A stretch of DNA of 64,000 nucleotides from CALRWV02 sp943371965 (lineage in GTDB: Bacteria > Bacteroidota > JABWAT01). Positions 41,216-51,059 of the stretch are shown piece after piece. A program made the position numbers and the translations under genes. The notes beneath the pieces were generated by a model. That model worked only from the letters and a program-made list of their open reading frames with translations, ran no database searches and was not told where the DNA came from. The stretch covers positions 248,001-312,000 of the forward strand of contig CALRWV020000002.1 of assembly GCA_943371965.1 (NCBI GenBank), written 5' to 3'. Positions within the stretch are counted from its first letter, which is position 1; every line of letters begins with the position of its first letter.

Positions 41216-41629
41216 ATGCACAAGAATAGATATTTCCGTTTATTTATCATTTGCATAACAAGTATTTATTTATTGGAGGGCTGTTATTCAATGGATACTG
41301 TTGAACTCAAAGAGTGTTCAAAAATATCTGATCCCAATTCTATTTACAAAATCCAAATGAAGAATGGAAAAATCATTGAACTTATCCCATCCAGTTGGCT
41401 TCCAATTCACTGTACTGACAGTTTGATTACAGGTTTACATTCTGATGGTTCAACGGATCCAATTTATACCAGAGATGTTGAACTTATTGTTACCAAAAAA
41501 ATAGATAAATTAAGTACAGCCACAGTTATTGTTTTAGTTGTATTGGGAACGGTGTACATTATTAGTATAATAATGTGGAAGACTTCTGATACGAAAATGA
41601 CAATGACATTTGGTCCTGGTAGTTGGTGA
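41216..41629 (+). CDS. Small lipoprotein with a C-terminal membrane segment
   Basis: A 137-residue protein with lipobox L-L-E-G-C at about Cys19 and a hydrophobic segment A-T-V-I-V-L-V-V-L-G-T-V-Y-I-I-S-I-I-M near the C-terminus (about residues 105-125). It may span or press against the membrane. There is no recognisable domain. It is monocistronic and reads towards the terminator shared with the peroxiredoxin gene. Confidence 0.6.
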   Translation: MHKNRYFRLFIICITSIYLLEGCYSMDTVELKECSKISDPNSIYKIQMKNGKIIELIPSSWLPIHCTDSLITGLHSDGSTDPIYTRDVELIVTKKIDKLSTATVIVLVVLGTVYIISIIMWKTSDTKMTMTFGPGSW

Positions 41630-41747
41630 AAACGTATCGTTCTTTAACTTGTTTCGCTTTTACGAAATCATTTAAATTATAATAAATCTTAACTTGCCTA
41701 ATTTCCGTTTTTAATTTTGAATTTCTCAGCAAAATGATCCCCCAAAC

Positions 41748-41773
41748 AGAAAGCCACCTTGCGGTGGCTTTCT
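41748..41773. terminator. Shared bidirectional terminator
   Basis: AGAAAGCCACC and GGTGGCTTTCT form an 11-base stem with TTGC in the loop, between the convergent small lipoprotein and peroxiredoxin genes. T-rich flanks occur on both sides, so it can act in both directions. Confidence 0.8.
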
Positions 41774-41778
41774 CAGTT

Positions 41779-42417
41779 TTACTTGTTAGGCTGAGGAGTC
41801 AGTCTCAGGTACGGTTTTACAACCTTGAATCCTTTCGGGAAACGGGTTTTCAGTTCTTCCGGATCCTGAAGGGCAGGAACAATCACAACATCTTCACCAT
41901 CTTTCCAGTTGGCAGGTGTTGCTACCTTGTAATTATCCGTCAGTTGCAGAGAATCAATCACGCGGAGGATTTCATCAAAATTCCGTCCGGTAGATGCAGG
42001 ATAGGTAATGATCAGTCTGATTTTCTTTTTGTCATCAATAATGAAAACAGAACGGACAGTTGATTTTTCCAGTGAGGCAGGATGAATCATTTCGTACAGG
42101 TTTGCTACGGTTTTGTCTTCATCAGCCAGAATCGGGAAATTGACGGTGGTGTTCTGAGTTTCGTTGATATCGCCAATCCATTTGCCGTGAGATTCAGTTC
42201 CATCAACCGACAGCGCAAGTATTTTGACATTCCGTTTATCAAATTCAGGTTTCAGTTTTGCAACGGTTCCCAATTCGGTTGTACAGACAGGTGTGAAATC
42301 AGCAGGATGGGAAAACAGGATTCCCCATTTACCGTTGATGTAAGTGTGGAAGTTTATTTCGCCTTCGCTTGATTTTTGTGTGAAATTCGGGGCTTCAGTC
42401 CCTAATAAGAGTGACAT
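41779..42417 (-). CDS. 1-Cys peroxiredoxin (Prx6/AhpC-TSA type)
   Basis: A 212-residue peroxidase with the active motif H-P-A-D-F-T-P-V-C-T-T-E at residues 37-48 (peroxidatic Cys45). The C-terminal part (T-P-A-N-W-K-D-G-E-D-V-V-I-V-P near residue 165) is the Prx6-type extension. No resolving cysteine is visible, so it is a 1-Cys type that depends on an external thiol reductant. It reduces hydrogen peroxide and organic peroxides in the cytoplasm. Confidence 0.92.
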   Translation of the reverse strand: MSLLLGTEAPNFTQKSSEGEINFHTYINGKWGILFSHPADFTPVCTTELGTVAKLKPEFDKRNVKILALSVDGTESHGKWIGDINETQNTTVNFPILADEDKTVANLYEMIHPASLEKSTVRSVFIIDDKKKIRLIITYPASTGRNFDEILRVIDSLQLTDNYKVATPANWKDGEDVVIVPALQDPEELKTRFPKGFKVVKPYLRLTPQPNK

Positions 42418-43004
42418 GGCAGGTTTCCTTTCAGTTAACTAAATCTAGTTTTATAATCAGTTTCCGGGCTGACTGTCATTCAGAGAAAGGCAACACTCCA
42501 AACGGAAGTGTCTTTATTGAATGACAATTTGAATTTATGTTATTTTTTTGCGGAATCCAATAATCAGAATTTTATTTTTTTGCCTAACAAGCGTTTAGGT
42601 GTTTGAACATTTCTTGAAAATCCCATATTTGATATGTCAGGAAATATTTTGAATTGGAAGGAATTTGTCACCGGGAATCAAAATAGGTTTTAACCCCATC
42701 GGGGTGACATGTTTGTAGCACTTCAATTAACGGAATAATTAAAAATTTAATCGTCCGGGCAGTAAAGCTGTAATTGCTTCAATTTTCATTCCGGACGAAA
42801 TGAAAACGAAAAATATTTAATTATTGATTTATTCCTAAAATCAAAACAAAAAAAATAATTCTTTTAATTTTCTATAAATATTTGACCCCTCTGGGGTAAA
42901 ATACTTCATCGGAATCCATTGAAAAATCTTGCTGTTCATCATGCAATCTGAAATTCGATGAACGAGGAGTCCCGATAAATCGGGAGACAACCTTTTTTGA
43001 TTGA
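42418..43004. repeat. Gene-free gap with a TGTCATTC element and a MITE-like inverted repeat
   Basis: About 590 bases contain three elements: TGTCATTCAG...TTGAATGACA (42474-42526), a 217-base inverted-repeat unit (42686-42902) and the hairpin TCCCGATAAATCGGGA (42970-42985). No coding frame is supported. It is the largest repeat-filled space in the window. Confidence 0.75.
42686..42902. mobile_element. MITE-like inverted repeat (CCCCATCGGGG ends)
   Basis: Left end GTTTTAACCCCATCGGGGTG (42687 onward) mirrors right end reading TTTTACCCCAGAGGGGTCAA in reverse complement. An internal stem TCGTCCGG (42751-42758) / CCGGACGA (42791-42798) occurs. No transposase or coding frame lies inside, so if mobile it depends on an enzyme encoded elsewhere. 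Confidence 0.6.
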
Positions 43005-43949
43005 TCAGTAAGTTGATCTTGCTTTCAACCGCTCACGTGCTGCTGTTATGGCATCAAAAATTGAATTGGCTGGTGTAACAGGTTTTGGTTTTTCATCGGT
43101 CCAGAAAATAGAAGTTTTTGCTACGGTTTTATTGGAAACAGAATCGTAACGTTTCACTGCTTCTTTCAGAGTGAGTTTCAAAGATTCACGCTTGAACGGT
43201 TTTATAAGATACCTGAAAAGCTGTCCTTCATTGATCAGTCTGATTGCCATGGTTGCATCCTGTGAGTCACCCAGATAAATTGTAATCAATTCAGGATAAT
43301 CAGACTTGACAGCATTAAGAAAATCGGCCCCATCAATCATTCCGTTGTTTGATTTTATGGTTGAATCAATAATCAGAACTGTAACCTTTGTCATTCTGAT
43401 AATACCGAAAGCTTCTTCTGCAGTTGCCGCCAGATGAAGCGAATATTCCGCAGAAAACATTTCCTTGAAAGCTGCCAGATGAACCGGATTTGAATCAACA
43501 AAAAGAACGTGGTAATCTTTGAACAGATCATTGTGTTCTGCAGTTTGAATAAGTTGTGTTTCAGCCGAAACTTTCAACGTCTTGTCGGAAATTTCACATG
43601 CCAAACTGATGGTTTCGCGGAGTTTGTCATTTTTCCACGGCTTGTTTACAAATCTGAAAACATCACCAACATTCACTGCACCGATAATGGCATCAAGATC
43701 TGCATATCCGGTTAGTAGAATTCGCATTGTGCTCGGGCTGATTCCTTTCACCTGCTGCAAAAGCTGAATCCCGGTCATTTCAGGCATACGTTGGTCAGAA
43801 ACCAGAACATGAATCTTGAATTTCCTGACAATTTCAATTGCATCTTTTCCGCCGGATGCGGTAAAAACTTTATACTGTTTGCTGAAAGCAGCAGCCAAAG
43901 TTGTTAAAATTTGAGGTTCATCATCAACAAATAAAACAGAAAATTCCAT
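43005..43949 (-). CDS. Response regulator with two receiver domains
   Basis: A 314-residue protein. The first receiver (1-120) has Asp52 in V-L-V-S-D-Q-R-M-P-E-M and Lys near 102 in N-K-P-W. The second (about 145-265) has V-L-F-V-D-S, the phosphoacceptor-like Asp in V-L-I-I-D-S-T and Lys in I-K-P-F. There is no DNA-binding output domain. It lies 11 bases downstream of the sensor kinase and probably mediates a phosphorelay or protein-protein switch. Confidence 0.88.
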   Translation of the reverse strand: MEFSVLFVDDEPQILTTLAAAFSKQYKVFTASGGKDAIEIVRKFKIHVLVSDQRMPEMTGIQLLQQVKGISPSTMRILLTGYADLDAIIGAVNVGDVFRFVNKPWKNDKLRETISLACEISDKTLKVSAETQLIQTAEHNDLFKDYHVLFVDSNPVHLAAFKEMFSAEYSLHLAATAEEAFGIIRMTKVTVLIIDSTIKSNNGMIDGADFLNAVKSDYPELITIYLGDSQDATMAIRLINEGQLFRYLIKPFKRESLKLTLKEAVKRYDSVSNKTVAKTSIFWTDEKPKPVTPANSIFDAITAARERLKARSTY

Positions 43950-43960
43950 TTCAGTTCCCT

Positions 43961-45895
43961 TTAATCTTCAGCAAATAATTGGCTGGTATCATTGTTCTGT
44001 TTTTCGATCGGTATCTGTACGGTAAAGGTAGTTCCTGTTCCCGGTTTGCTTTCAACCAGAATTTTTCCTGCATGTTTTTCAATAATCTGGTAGGCGATTG
44101 AAAGGCCCAGTCCGGTACCTTCTCCGACTGTTTTTGTAGTAAAAAACGGTTCAAAAATCCGAACCAGATTTTCTTCCGGAATTCCGATTCCATTATCAGT
44201 TATTCTGACTACAATCATCGAATCTTTAGCAACAGTCTGAAGCTTCACCACGCCTTTAAAATCTGGAAGCAAATCCCTTTTCGCTTCACAGGCATGGGCC
44301 GCATTCACAATCAGATTCATAAAAACCTGATTCAATTGTGCAGGATAGCAGAGAACTGACGGAATTACTCCATAGTTTTTTTCCACCTGCACCAGATTTT
44401 TGATGATGTGATTACTGATCCGTAATACATTGTCAAGACTGTCGTTGATATCTGCTTCTTTCATTGCGGCTTCATCAAGACGTGAGAAGTTCTTCAGCGA
44501 ATTGACAAGATCTCCAATTCGGTCAATTCCATCAAGTGCACTGTTGAAAAGGGTTGATTCCGTTTTGAATCCTTCTGTGAGTGCATTTGAATTGAGCCTT
44601 TGTCCATTTCTTTCCATGATTAATTCAATATCACTCAAATCTCCGTTCATCATTTTATTATGCGTTTCCTTGAACTGATGAATGAGCTGCTGTCCATCTT
44701 TATTGAATTCCTGAAGAGTTTCAACCGAACTTCTCACATAACCTAGCGGCGTATTGATTTCATGTGCAAGTCCTGCAACCATCTGACCGAGTGACGCCAT
44801 TTTCTCTGCCTGAACCAGTTGCGTTTGTGAAGCGTTCAATTCTCTCTGTGCGTTTTCACGTGCAGAGATCATATCGTTGATTTCACCGGCGAGATTTGAA
44901 AGTTCATCTTTTCCAACAACTTTCACGCGTGAAATATTTTCTTTCCCGTCCATGATTCTGGTTACATCTGAACTCAATCCGCGGAGTTTTTTCAGCACAA
45001 TTTTTTCAAGCGAAAAAACAATAACAAGACCGATAACCAACCCGATAACAATCAAGGCAGTCATGAAATAATTCAAACTCAAAAGTCCCTGATTATAAAG
45101 ATCTCTCGGCATATCAACCTGAAAAATCATGGCTGGTTTTCCGTAAATATCATTGATGACTGAATAACCGGAAATTTCGTTTTCATTTACCGGATGCACA
45201 AGAATCGGATTGTTGCCGTTTTCTCCAATTGCAGAAGCTCTCAACTCTTCTGGAATTGAACCAAGATTAAATGGAGTTGCATTTATTTTCAATTGCGTAA
45301 CTTCAGAAAGTTTTTCAATTCTTCCTTCGTCAAAATAATAACCAACCAGCAGCGAACCGTGAATTGGTCCTTTATTTTCAGTAGTCAGTATCGGACGAGA
45401 AGCAACCACCATCGGTCCGGCTTTGGTCATCAGAAAACCGGCAATCAGATCCGTTTCAGATTGGCGGTAAAAAAGTAAATCTCCTTTACCAATTTTCCCA
45501 TAAATTTCTTCCGGAATCGGTTCACTTATACCAGTCTCAATATTGTAGCCTGTTCCCCAAACTACTTTTTCAGTAGAGTCGGTAAAAATCATCACGTTGT
45601 TTGAAAGTGTGGAAAGAGACGCATCGGTCAGGTTGGAAGTAATAAAAGCCTGATTACTGTCGGTTACAAAAAGATAGGCATCATCCCATGAAGCCCAGTC
45701 GGCGAATCGGTCTCGCAACTGCGTAACATTTTGACTGTGAACATTTAGTGCACTTTTCACCACCTGCTGCGTATTTTGAATTTCAAGCTGCTTGAAACTG
45801 TTTAAAATGATGAATTGAGCTGACACATAAAGGATTCCTACCAGCAGGACAATCGTAATGCTGATGGTTATCAATGTTTTTGAACGGAGAGTCAT
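43961..45895 (-). CDS. CHASE4-domain sensor histidine kinase
   Basis: A 644-residue kinase with N-terminal membrane segment (I-S-I-T-I-V-L-L-V-G-I-L-Y), periplasmic CHASE4 domain with D-W-A-S-W-D-D-A-Y near residue 67, second membrane segment near 270-290, HAMP, and a HisKA-like helix with the phosphoaccepting His in L-A-H-E-I-N-T-P-L-G near residue 380. The ATP-binding domain has N-L-I-V-N-A-A-H-A-C and D-N-G-I-G-I-P and F-F-T-T-K. CHASE4 senses small ligands outside the cell. It is followed by the receiver-only regulator in the same unit. Confidence 0.9.
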   Translation of the reverse strand: MTLRSKTLITISITIVLLVGILYVSAQFIILNSFKQLEIQNTQQVVKSALNVHSQNVTQLRDRFADWASWDDAYLFVTDSNQAFITSNLTDASLSTLSNNVMIFTDSTEKVVWGTGYNIETGISEPIPEEIYGKIGKGDLLFYRQSETDLIAGFLMTKAGPMVVASRPILTTENKGPIHGSLLVGYYFDEGRIEKLSEVTQLKINATPFNLGSIPEELRASAIGENGNNPILVHPVNENEISGYSVINDIYGKPAMIFQVDMPRDLYNQGLLSLNYFMTALIVIGLVIGLVIVFSLEKIVLKKLRGLSSDVTRIMDGKENISRVKVVGKDELSNLAGEINDMISARENAQRELNASQTQLVQAEKMASLGQMVAGLAHEINTPLGYVRSSVETLQEFNKDGQQLIHQFKETHNKMMNGDLSDIELIMERNGQRLNSNALTEGFKTESTLFNSALDGIDRIGDLVNSLKNFSRLDEAAMKEADINDSLDNVLRISNHIIKNLVQVEKNYGVIPSVLCYPAQLNQVFMNLIVNAAHACEAKRDLLPDFKGVVKLQTVAKDSMIVVRITDNGIGIPEENLVRIFEPFFTTKTVGEGTGLGLSIAYQIIEKHAGKILVESKPGTGTTFTVQIPIEKQNNDTSQLFAED

Positions 45896-46253
45896 AAAAT
45901 ATTCAACCTGATTTTAAATTTTCACTTTTTGAATTTGGTTTCTGTCTTACTTTAAAAGACAACAATTATACCGAACCGGAATTGCTCCGAATTCGGATCG
46001 TCAGTAATGGATTGTAATTGGAGAGTTCTTTGTAAAACTGAAATATCTGTTGTCATTGCGAACGAAGGTACTCCGAAGTGTGGCAATCTGTATTTGAATC
46101 GAACATTGAGATTGCTTCATGAGTACATTCGCAATGACATAATCTTGTTTATCAAAGAAATCTTGGAATGTTGAAATTTTCAAGTCAAAAAAGTCAACAG
46201 TAAGGAAAAGACAAAAATTTTAAGTGATGATTCCAATAAAACCATCTAACAGA
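45896..46253. repeat. Gap with a TGTCATTGCGAA inverted repeat
   Basis: About 360 bases without a supported gene hold an 89-base element (46051-46139) that begins TGTCATTGCGAACGAAGG and ends with TTCGCAATGACA, with GGCAATCTG / GAGATTGC as inner inverted parts. Confidence 0.7.
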
Positions 46254-47231
46254 TCAGACTTCTTTGTTCCATATTCTGTAAACGTGCGAAAGAATGGAAG
46301 ACATTTGCCTGATCAGTTTTTCAAGTGTTTCAAATTCGGCAATCGAAATCAGATTGGTTCTGTGTATGACGAGAAAACCTATAATGTCGTTTTTGGAATA
46401 ATCGATTTCCTTCACGGAAAGAAAAGTTCTCTGGTTGATGTTGTAAACCGGGATGACAACTTCACAGCTTATATTTTTGGCTTTTGCCCATGCGGAATCA
46501 ATTGCGTTTTCTGAATTGAATGCATCATTGATAAAATTGCCGCGCCCGTTTTCAATTACCTGTCTGAAAATACTTTTCTCCGTCACCGGATAAACAATCT
46601 GGGGTGTCATGAACATTGCGTTTCCGCTGTGGCAGATAAGTCTAACATCCTTGCTTACCGGAAAGTGTATCCAAAGCGAAACGGAATCAATTCCCATGGT
46701 TTCAACAAGTGAATCAGTAAGAGTCGATCCCACTTTGATGAAATTTTCATTCCGTGAAGAATTCGCGATGGCTGCTATGATTTTCTGTTTTTTCCGGATG
46801 AGACTGTTTTCTGAAAGTTCTTCACTGGGAATTGTATGTTTTTCAGAAATAAGCAAAAAGATAAGTGCAGAAAGTTTTTCGAAATCAACCGGTTTTTGAA
46901 AAAAATCAATGGCGCCAAGAAACTGGAATTTTGTCTTCAGGGTTTCAATCGCCATGGAACTGATTACAATTTTGGGAATGTTGACTACAGATTTATCATT
47001 GTTGAGTGCTTCAATGAATGAGGTTCCGTCAAAACCCGGCATGTAAACATCTGTGATGATCAGATGTATTTCATTCCTTTTCAGGATTTCGAATGCAGAT
47101 TGGGCGTTGTCAGTTGTAACTACTTTATACCCAAGTTTTGATAATTTGGCTGTAAAAAGAGTCAGTACATTGGCATCATCATCAACAACCAGAATGCTGA
47201 ATTTATAAAGCAGAATATCGGTTTCAGACAT
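46254..47231 (-). CDS. Response regulator with a GAF output domain
   Basis: A 325-residue protein starting at ATG 47231 (TTG start three codons earlier rejected). Receiver Asp61 in L-I-I-T-D-V-Y-M-P-G and Lys near 110 in Q-K-P-V are clear. Residues about 140-320 have GAF-like strands, with L-I-C-H-S-G-N and V-I-P-V-Y-N as binding-site elements. It may bind a small ligand and be controlled by phosphorylation. It is separated from the CHASE4 kinase by a repeat and may still be its cognate regulator. Confidence 0.83.
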   Translation of the reverse strand: MSETDILLYKFSILVVDDDANVLTLFTAKLSKLGYKVVTTDNAQSAFEILKRNEIHLIITDVYMPGFDGTSFIEALNNDKSVVNIPKIVISSMAIETLKTKFQFLGAIDFFQKPVDFEKLSALIFLLISEKHTIPSEELSENSLIRKKQKIIAAIANSSRNENFIKVGSTLTDSLVETMGIDSVSLWIHFPVSKDVRLICHSGNAMFMTPQIVYPVTEKSIFRQVIENGRGNFINDAFNSENAIDSAWAKAKNISCEVVIPVYNINQRTFLSVKEIDYSKNDIIGFLVIHRTNLISIAEFETLEKLIRQMSSILSHVYRIWNKEV

Positions 47232-47332
47232 TTTTTGCAACTATCCCATAAAAAATTGAGACCAAAAATAATTGATAATCACCTTGAATGCTAAAAAAAA
47301 AGGACGGACCCCTGATTTGGTGATTTTAGTCA

Positions 47333-49702
47333 TTAGAGGGTAAGTGAAGATCCGAACTTAAAACCAAATCCTTTTATTCCGCTGATGGATTGGGTGGTCC
47401 ACATGAAATCAAAACGGAAAGACCCGAAAATATTTCCCAAAGCAAATCCGCTTTCGCCATATGGTTTATCAAAAGTTGAATTCCAGTTTGTATCATTGAA
47501 TCTTGGATTTTCTGAAAATGCCATCTGATGAACGAAGATCAGATCGGGTTTGCCTAACCAATTCGGTAATGATGCCGAAAAAGGAATAAAAAAGTCAAGT
47601 GTGTGCAACTCCAAAAGTCCCTGAATCTGTTTCGTTCCTCCATAAGAGTTGAACGGAAGATTGACGAAAGTTCCGGAGTTGCCGTACGAACCCAATTTTG
47701 TTGCAACCGGAACCAGTTGCTGAACAGGAACCGTTGATTTACCGTAATAGCCTGTAATCCGGGTGGAATAATACCAATCTCTCCAAAAAAACCATTCGTG
47801 TTCAACATTCAGTGTGTATTGCCAGAATCTTGAATCTGATAAAAGGAATTTGGGTTCCGATGTTTCAAAATCCAGTTGAAGAAACAAGGTCAATTTATCT
47901 TTAAGCGGTGTACGGGAAAAAAACATATCGTTGTATTTGCGGTTGTCAAAAGTCAATGTTGTTTTAATTCGCTGAAAAATCCCATCTAATACTTTTGGAT
48001 TTGGACTGAATGATTTTGGAGAATTTGCCAAACTGAAATTAACAGTATTTGAAGCGGATTTCACTTCTTCATAAACCCATCCCAGTCTCACCTTCAAATT
48101 TTCGGCTGGTTCAATTTCTGTATAAGGATTCAAATAGTTTGTCCGGTAATAATCAAACGGATCAAGACGAGCAAAAAGCGAAGAGAGAGTAGATGAAGTT
48201 TCGCGGAAATAACCAAAATAGTTTCTGGTCTTCATTCCGTTCTGATAATCGGTTCCGACGTGAAGATTTAAGTAATTTTTGAAATAATATTCACCTGACA
48301 ACCGAACCCATGGAATTTCTGCTCCAAATGCATATCCACCTGCAATTTCATACTGAAACGGTTCAGTTGAAAATTTTGGGCGGTAACCAAAACCAAGTGC
48401 AAGTCCCTCAACTTTGTTGTACCTGACAAAATCTGACAAGCCGGTCACCGGATATTTTGGAAAATTGATAATCGCTGTCGATGTTTTCATATATAAATTC
48501 ATGAAACTGATTTTCCGGCTCATACTGTCGAGGGCGTGAATGACTTTCTTCTCTTTTTCAGTATATGGAATCAGTTGAAAATTGGCTTTGATTGTATCAG
48601 TTCCGGAATGCAGATTATTCACGTAATTTACTTTATTCAAATCAACATCTGCTGCCTGGTTGAACTGGTAATTTGAATAGAAACTTGTCAGGTTGGTTCT
48701 GTAATCATAATAATTCCCGATCGAATCCGTTACCCCAAACGGCATTACCTTAAACATTTCTACAAACTTCACAGGCAACCATGCTCTCTGTTCAACCTGA
48801 CCAAAGGTGATATCAGTTGAATAGGCAAACAGGAAAAATCCGGAAATTGGTTTGTTATGCCCTGCAATGAACCGTGTGGGATTGTAACTTTTCGAATCAA
48901 TTTCAAGCGTTCCCTGAAATCCCAAATCGGACGGATTTCGGGGTGTAATTGAAAGTTTATAAATCACTCCATCCCGGGTAACCGAGCTGTCGATTATTTC
49001 CGGAAGGTAAAACTTTACAGCATCATCCGCCAACGGACTTTTGAAACTTTGTGATCCTATAAATACCTGATCCTGATCCAGTGTGTAATAAGTGGTTTTT
49101 GCATAAAACTGCTGAAGATCAAAGTTGAACAGCGGAAGCAATTTCTGCTGGGTAATGGTTCTGAAAATCCCCTTCTCAGCCGTCCAGTAATTTCTGCTGA
49201 TATTTTCCTGAGGTGGGAATTGCATCAATGTTGAGTCTCCCGTTTTTGTTTTCACCATTTTATCTTCCATGAATTTGAAACGGTGATAGCCTTCAAATGA
49301 CAAAGATGTTATGTCTTTGTTTCTGTCTTTTTTTGCTTCAATTGCAGCGAGGAGCAACAGTTCTGCTCGGGTATAATTTTCGCCGTAAATGGTGACGGTT
49401 TGAAACATCAGGTCATTTTGCTTCAGAACAATTTTATCAGGGGTTATTCCGTTTTCAGTTATTCTAAAAAAGGTGGTATCCTGTTTGTATCCAAGAAAGC
49501 GTGTTATTGCCTTATAATTTCCCGGTTTTATGTTTTTTATAGTGATTATACCTTTTTCATCCGAACCAAATCCTGCCTTCAGTTCAGGGAAATAAATATT
49601 CGAGCCTTCCAGCGGTTCATTTTTTTCTGAAACCACTTTGATTTGGGAAAAAAGCTGAAAACAATTCAGGATCAGGAAAACAGAAGCAATAAATAATTTC
49701 AT
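47333..49702 (-). CDS. DUF5686 outer-membrane protein with a carboxypeptidase-D regulatory domain
   Basis: A 789-residue protein with signal peptide (F-L-I-L-N-C-F-Q-L-F-S-Q). The N-terminal carboxypeptidase-regulatory-like domain (about 20-95) has G-S-N-I-Y-F-P-E-L-K-A-G-F-G-S-D-E-K-G. The long DUF5686 region follows, containing Y-R-T-N-L-T-S-F-Y and N-Y-V-N-N-L, and a barrel ending G-S-S-L-T-L. The family is typical of Bacteroidota and is thought to be an outer-membrane barrel of unknown role. Its presence supports the FCB assignment of the window. Confidence 0.87.
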   Translation of the reverse strand: MKLFIASVFLILNCFQLFSQIKVVSEKNEPLEGSNIYFPELKAGFGSDEKGIITIKNIKPGNYKAITRFLGYKQDTTFFRITENGITPDKIVLKQNDLMFQTVTIYGENYTRAELLLLAAIEAKKDRNKDITSLSFEGYHRFKFMEDKMVKTKTGDSTLMQFPPQENISRNYWTAEKGIFRTITQQKLLPLFNFDLQQFYAKTTYYTLDQDQVFIGSQSFKSPLADDAVKFYLPEIIDSSVTRDGVIYKLSITPRNPSDLGFQGTLEIDSKSYNPTRFIAGHNKPISGFFLFAYSTDITFGQVEQRAWLPVKFVEMFKVMPFGVTDSIGNYYDYRTNLTSFYSNYQFNQAADVDLNKVNYVNNLHSGTDTIKANFQLIPYTEKEKKVIHALDSMSRKISFMNLYMKTSTAIINFPKYPVTGLSDFVRYNKVEGLALGFGYRPKFSTEPFQYEIAGGYAFGAEIPWVRLSGEYYFKNYLNLHVGTDYQNGMKTRNYFGYFRETSSTLSSLFARLDPFDYYRTNYLNPYTEIEPAENLKVRLGWVYEEVKSASNTVNFSLANSPKSFSPNPKVLDGIFQRIKTTLTFDNRKYNDMFFSRTPLKDKLTLFLQLDFETSEPKFLLSDSRFWQYTLNVEHEWFFWRDWYYSTRITGYYGKSTVPVQQLVPVATKLGSYGNSGTFVNLPFNSYGGTKQIQGLLELHTLDFFIPFSASLPNWLGKPDLIFVHQMAFSENPRFNDTNWNSTFDKPYGESGFALGNIFGSFRFDFMWTTQSISGIKGFGFKFGSSLTL

Positions 49703-49863
49703 AAAAACTCCATCAATTTTTCAGCAGGTTACTTGAAGTTCGTATATGAAGTTGCAAAAAATGCTATGGGAGATGGTCTTATTTGATGAAAGGGAATTTT
49801 GTCGGGATGAACGGAAAGAAAATTTTATATTCTGAACAAATTAGATAGGGTGAAATGCGTTAA

Positions 49864-49900
49864 ACCGCTGACAGGGTCTGACGACCACTGTCAGGGTTTT
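49864..49900. terminator. Possible terminator after leucine dehydrogenase
   Basis: CTGACAG and CTGTCAG (as read on the minus strand) form a short stem about 10-46 bases beyond the leucine dehydrogenase stop, embedded in the ACCGCTGACAGGGTCTGACG repeat phrase. It could be a terminator or just an intergenic repeat. Confidence 0.4.
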
Positions 49901-49909
49901 GAAAACAGA

Positions 49910-51025
49910 TTATCTTTTTTTGCCGATTTCACCCATTCTGCCTGAGAATTCACTCTTGCTGGCATAAATGGATTTTACTCCGCTCATTCTTTCCAGACGC
50001 TGCTCGGCATAACGGTTTGCTGCTTTGTATGTTGGGATATTTTCCGTTTTTGCAATCGAGAAAATTTTCAGCATCAGGTCATAAATTCCTTCAGCCTGGG
50101 CCAAAGCTCGTTCCTGATTGTAACCTTCAAGTTCATTCGCAACATTAATCAGTCCACCACCGTTGATGACAAAATCCGGTGCATACAGAATTCCTTTTTC
50201 AATCAGCTGAAGTCCGTGTTTTTTCTCTTCTGCCAACTGGTTGTTTGCTCCACCTGCAACAATTTTGCATTTCAGTTTAGCAACGGTTTCATCATTGATG
50301 GTTGCGCCCAAAGCACACGGTGCATAAACATCAACATCCAGTCCGTAAATTTCATCATTCTTAACAGCTGTAGCACCGTATTCTTTTACAACACGTTTTA
50401 CGCGTTCTTCATCAATATCAGCAACAAAAACTTTTGCGCCTTCTTTTGTCAGGTGCGAAACCAGATAGGTTCCAACATGACCAACTCCCTGAACAGCAAC
50501 TTTTTTTCCTGCCAGTGAATCTGATCCGAATACTTCTTTCACACTGGCTTTGATCCCCATGTAAACACCCAAAGCTGTTACAGGGGAAGGATCACCGCTA
50601 CCACCCAAAGATTTCGAAATTCCGGTTACGTATTTGGTCTCCATACGAACCCATTCCATATCGCGTGTTTCTGTACCGACATCTTCAGCTGTTATGTATC
50701 TTCCGGCAAGACCTTCTACAAAACGTCCGAAGGTTCTGAACAGTGCTTCATTCTTGTCTGTTTTTGGATTGCCGATAATGACTGCTTTTCCACCACCCAG
50801 ATTCAATCCGGCAGCAGCAGCTTTGTAAGTCATTCCTTTCGACAGGCGGAGAACATCTTTCAGGGCTGCTTCATCATTTTCATAAACCCACATTCTGGTT
50901 CCGCCCAAAGCAGGTCCGAGTGTTGTGTTGTGAATGGCGATGATAGCTTTCAGTCCCACGCGTTTATCGGCGCAGAAAATCACCTGCTCATGTTCCCGCT
51001 CTTCCAGGATTTTAAAGATTTCCAT
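49910..51025 (-). CDS. Leucine (Glu/Leu/Phe/Val) dehydrogenase
   Basis: A 371-residue enzyme with the family motif G-G-G-K-A-V-I-I-G (catalytic Lys near residue 81), D-V-G-T-E-T-R-D near 120 and a Rossmann segment V-A-V-Q-G-V-G-H-V-G near 180. It deaminates branched-chain amino acids to 2-oxoacids using NAD. An AAGGAG site stands before the ATG at 51025. IlvE, encoded at 60.7 kb, catalyses the related transamination. Confidence 0.9.
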   Translation of the reverse strand: MEIFKILEEREHEQVIFCADKRVGLKAIIAIHNTTLGPALGGTRMWVYENDEAALKDVLRLSKGMTYKAAAAGLNLGGGKAVIIGNPKTDKNEALFRTFGRFVEGLAGRYITAEDVGTETRDMEWVRMETKYVTGISKSLGGSGDPSPVTALGVYMGIKASVKEVFGSDSLAGKKVAVQGVGHVGTYLVSHLTKEGAKVFVADIDEERVKRVVKEYGATAVKNDEIYGLDVDVYAPCALGATINDETVAKLKCKIVAGGANNQLAEEKKHGLQLIEKGILYAPDFVINGGGLINVANELEGYNQERALAQAEGIYDLMLKIFSIAKTENIPTYKAANRYAEQRLERMSGVKSIYASKSEFSGRMGEIGKKR

Positions 51026-51059
51026 TTTAGTTTATCTCCTTGGTTTGGTTTGTTAAAAA

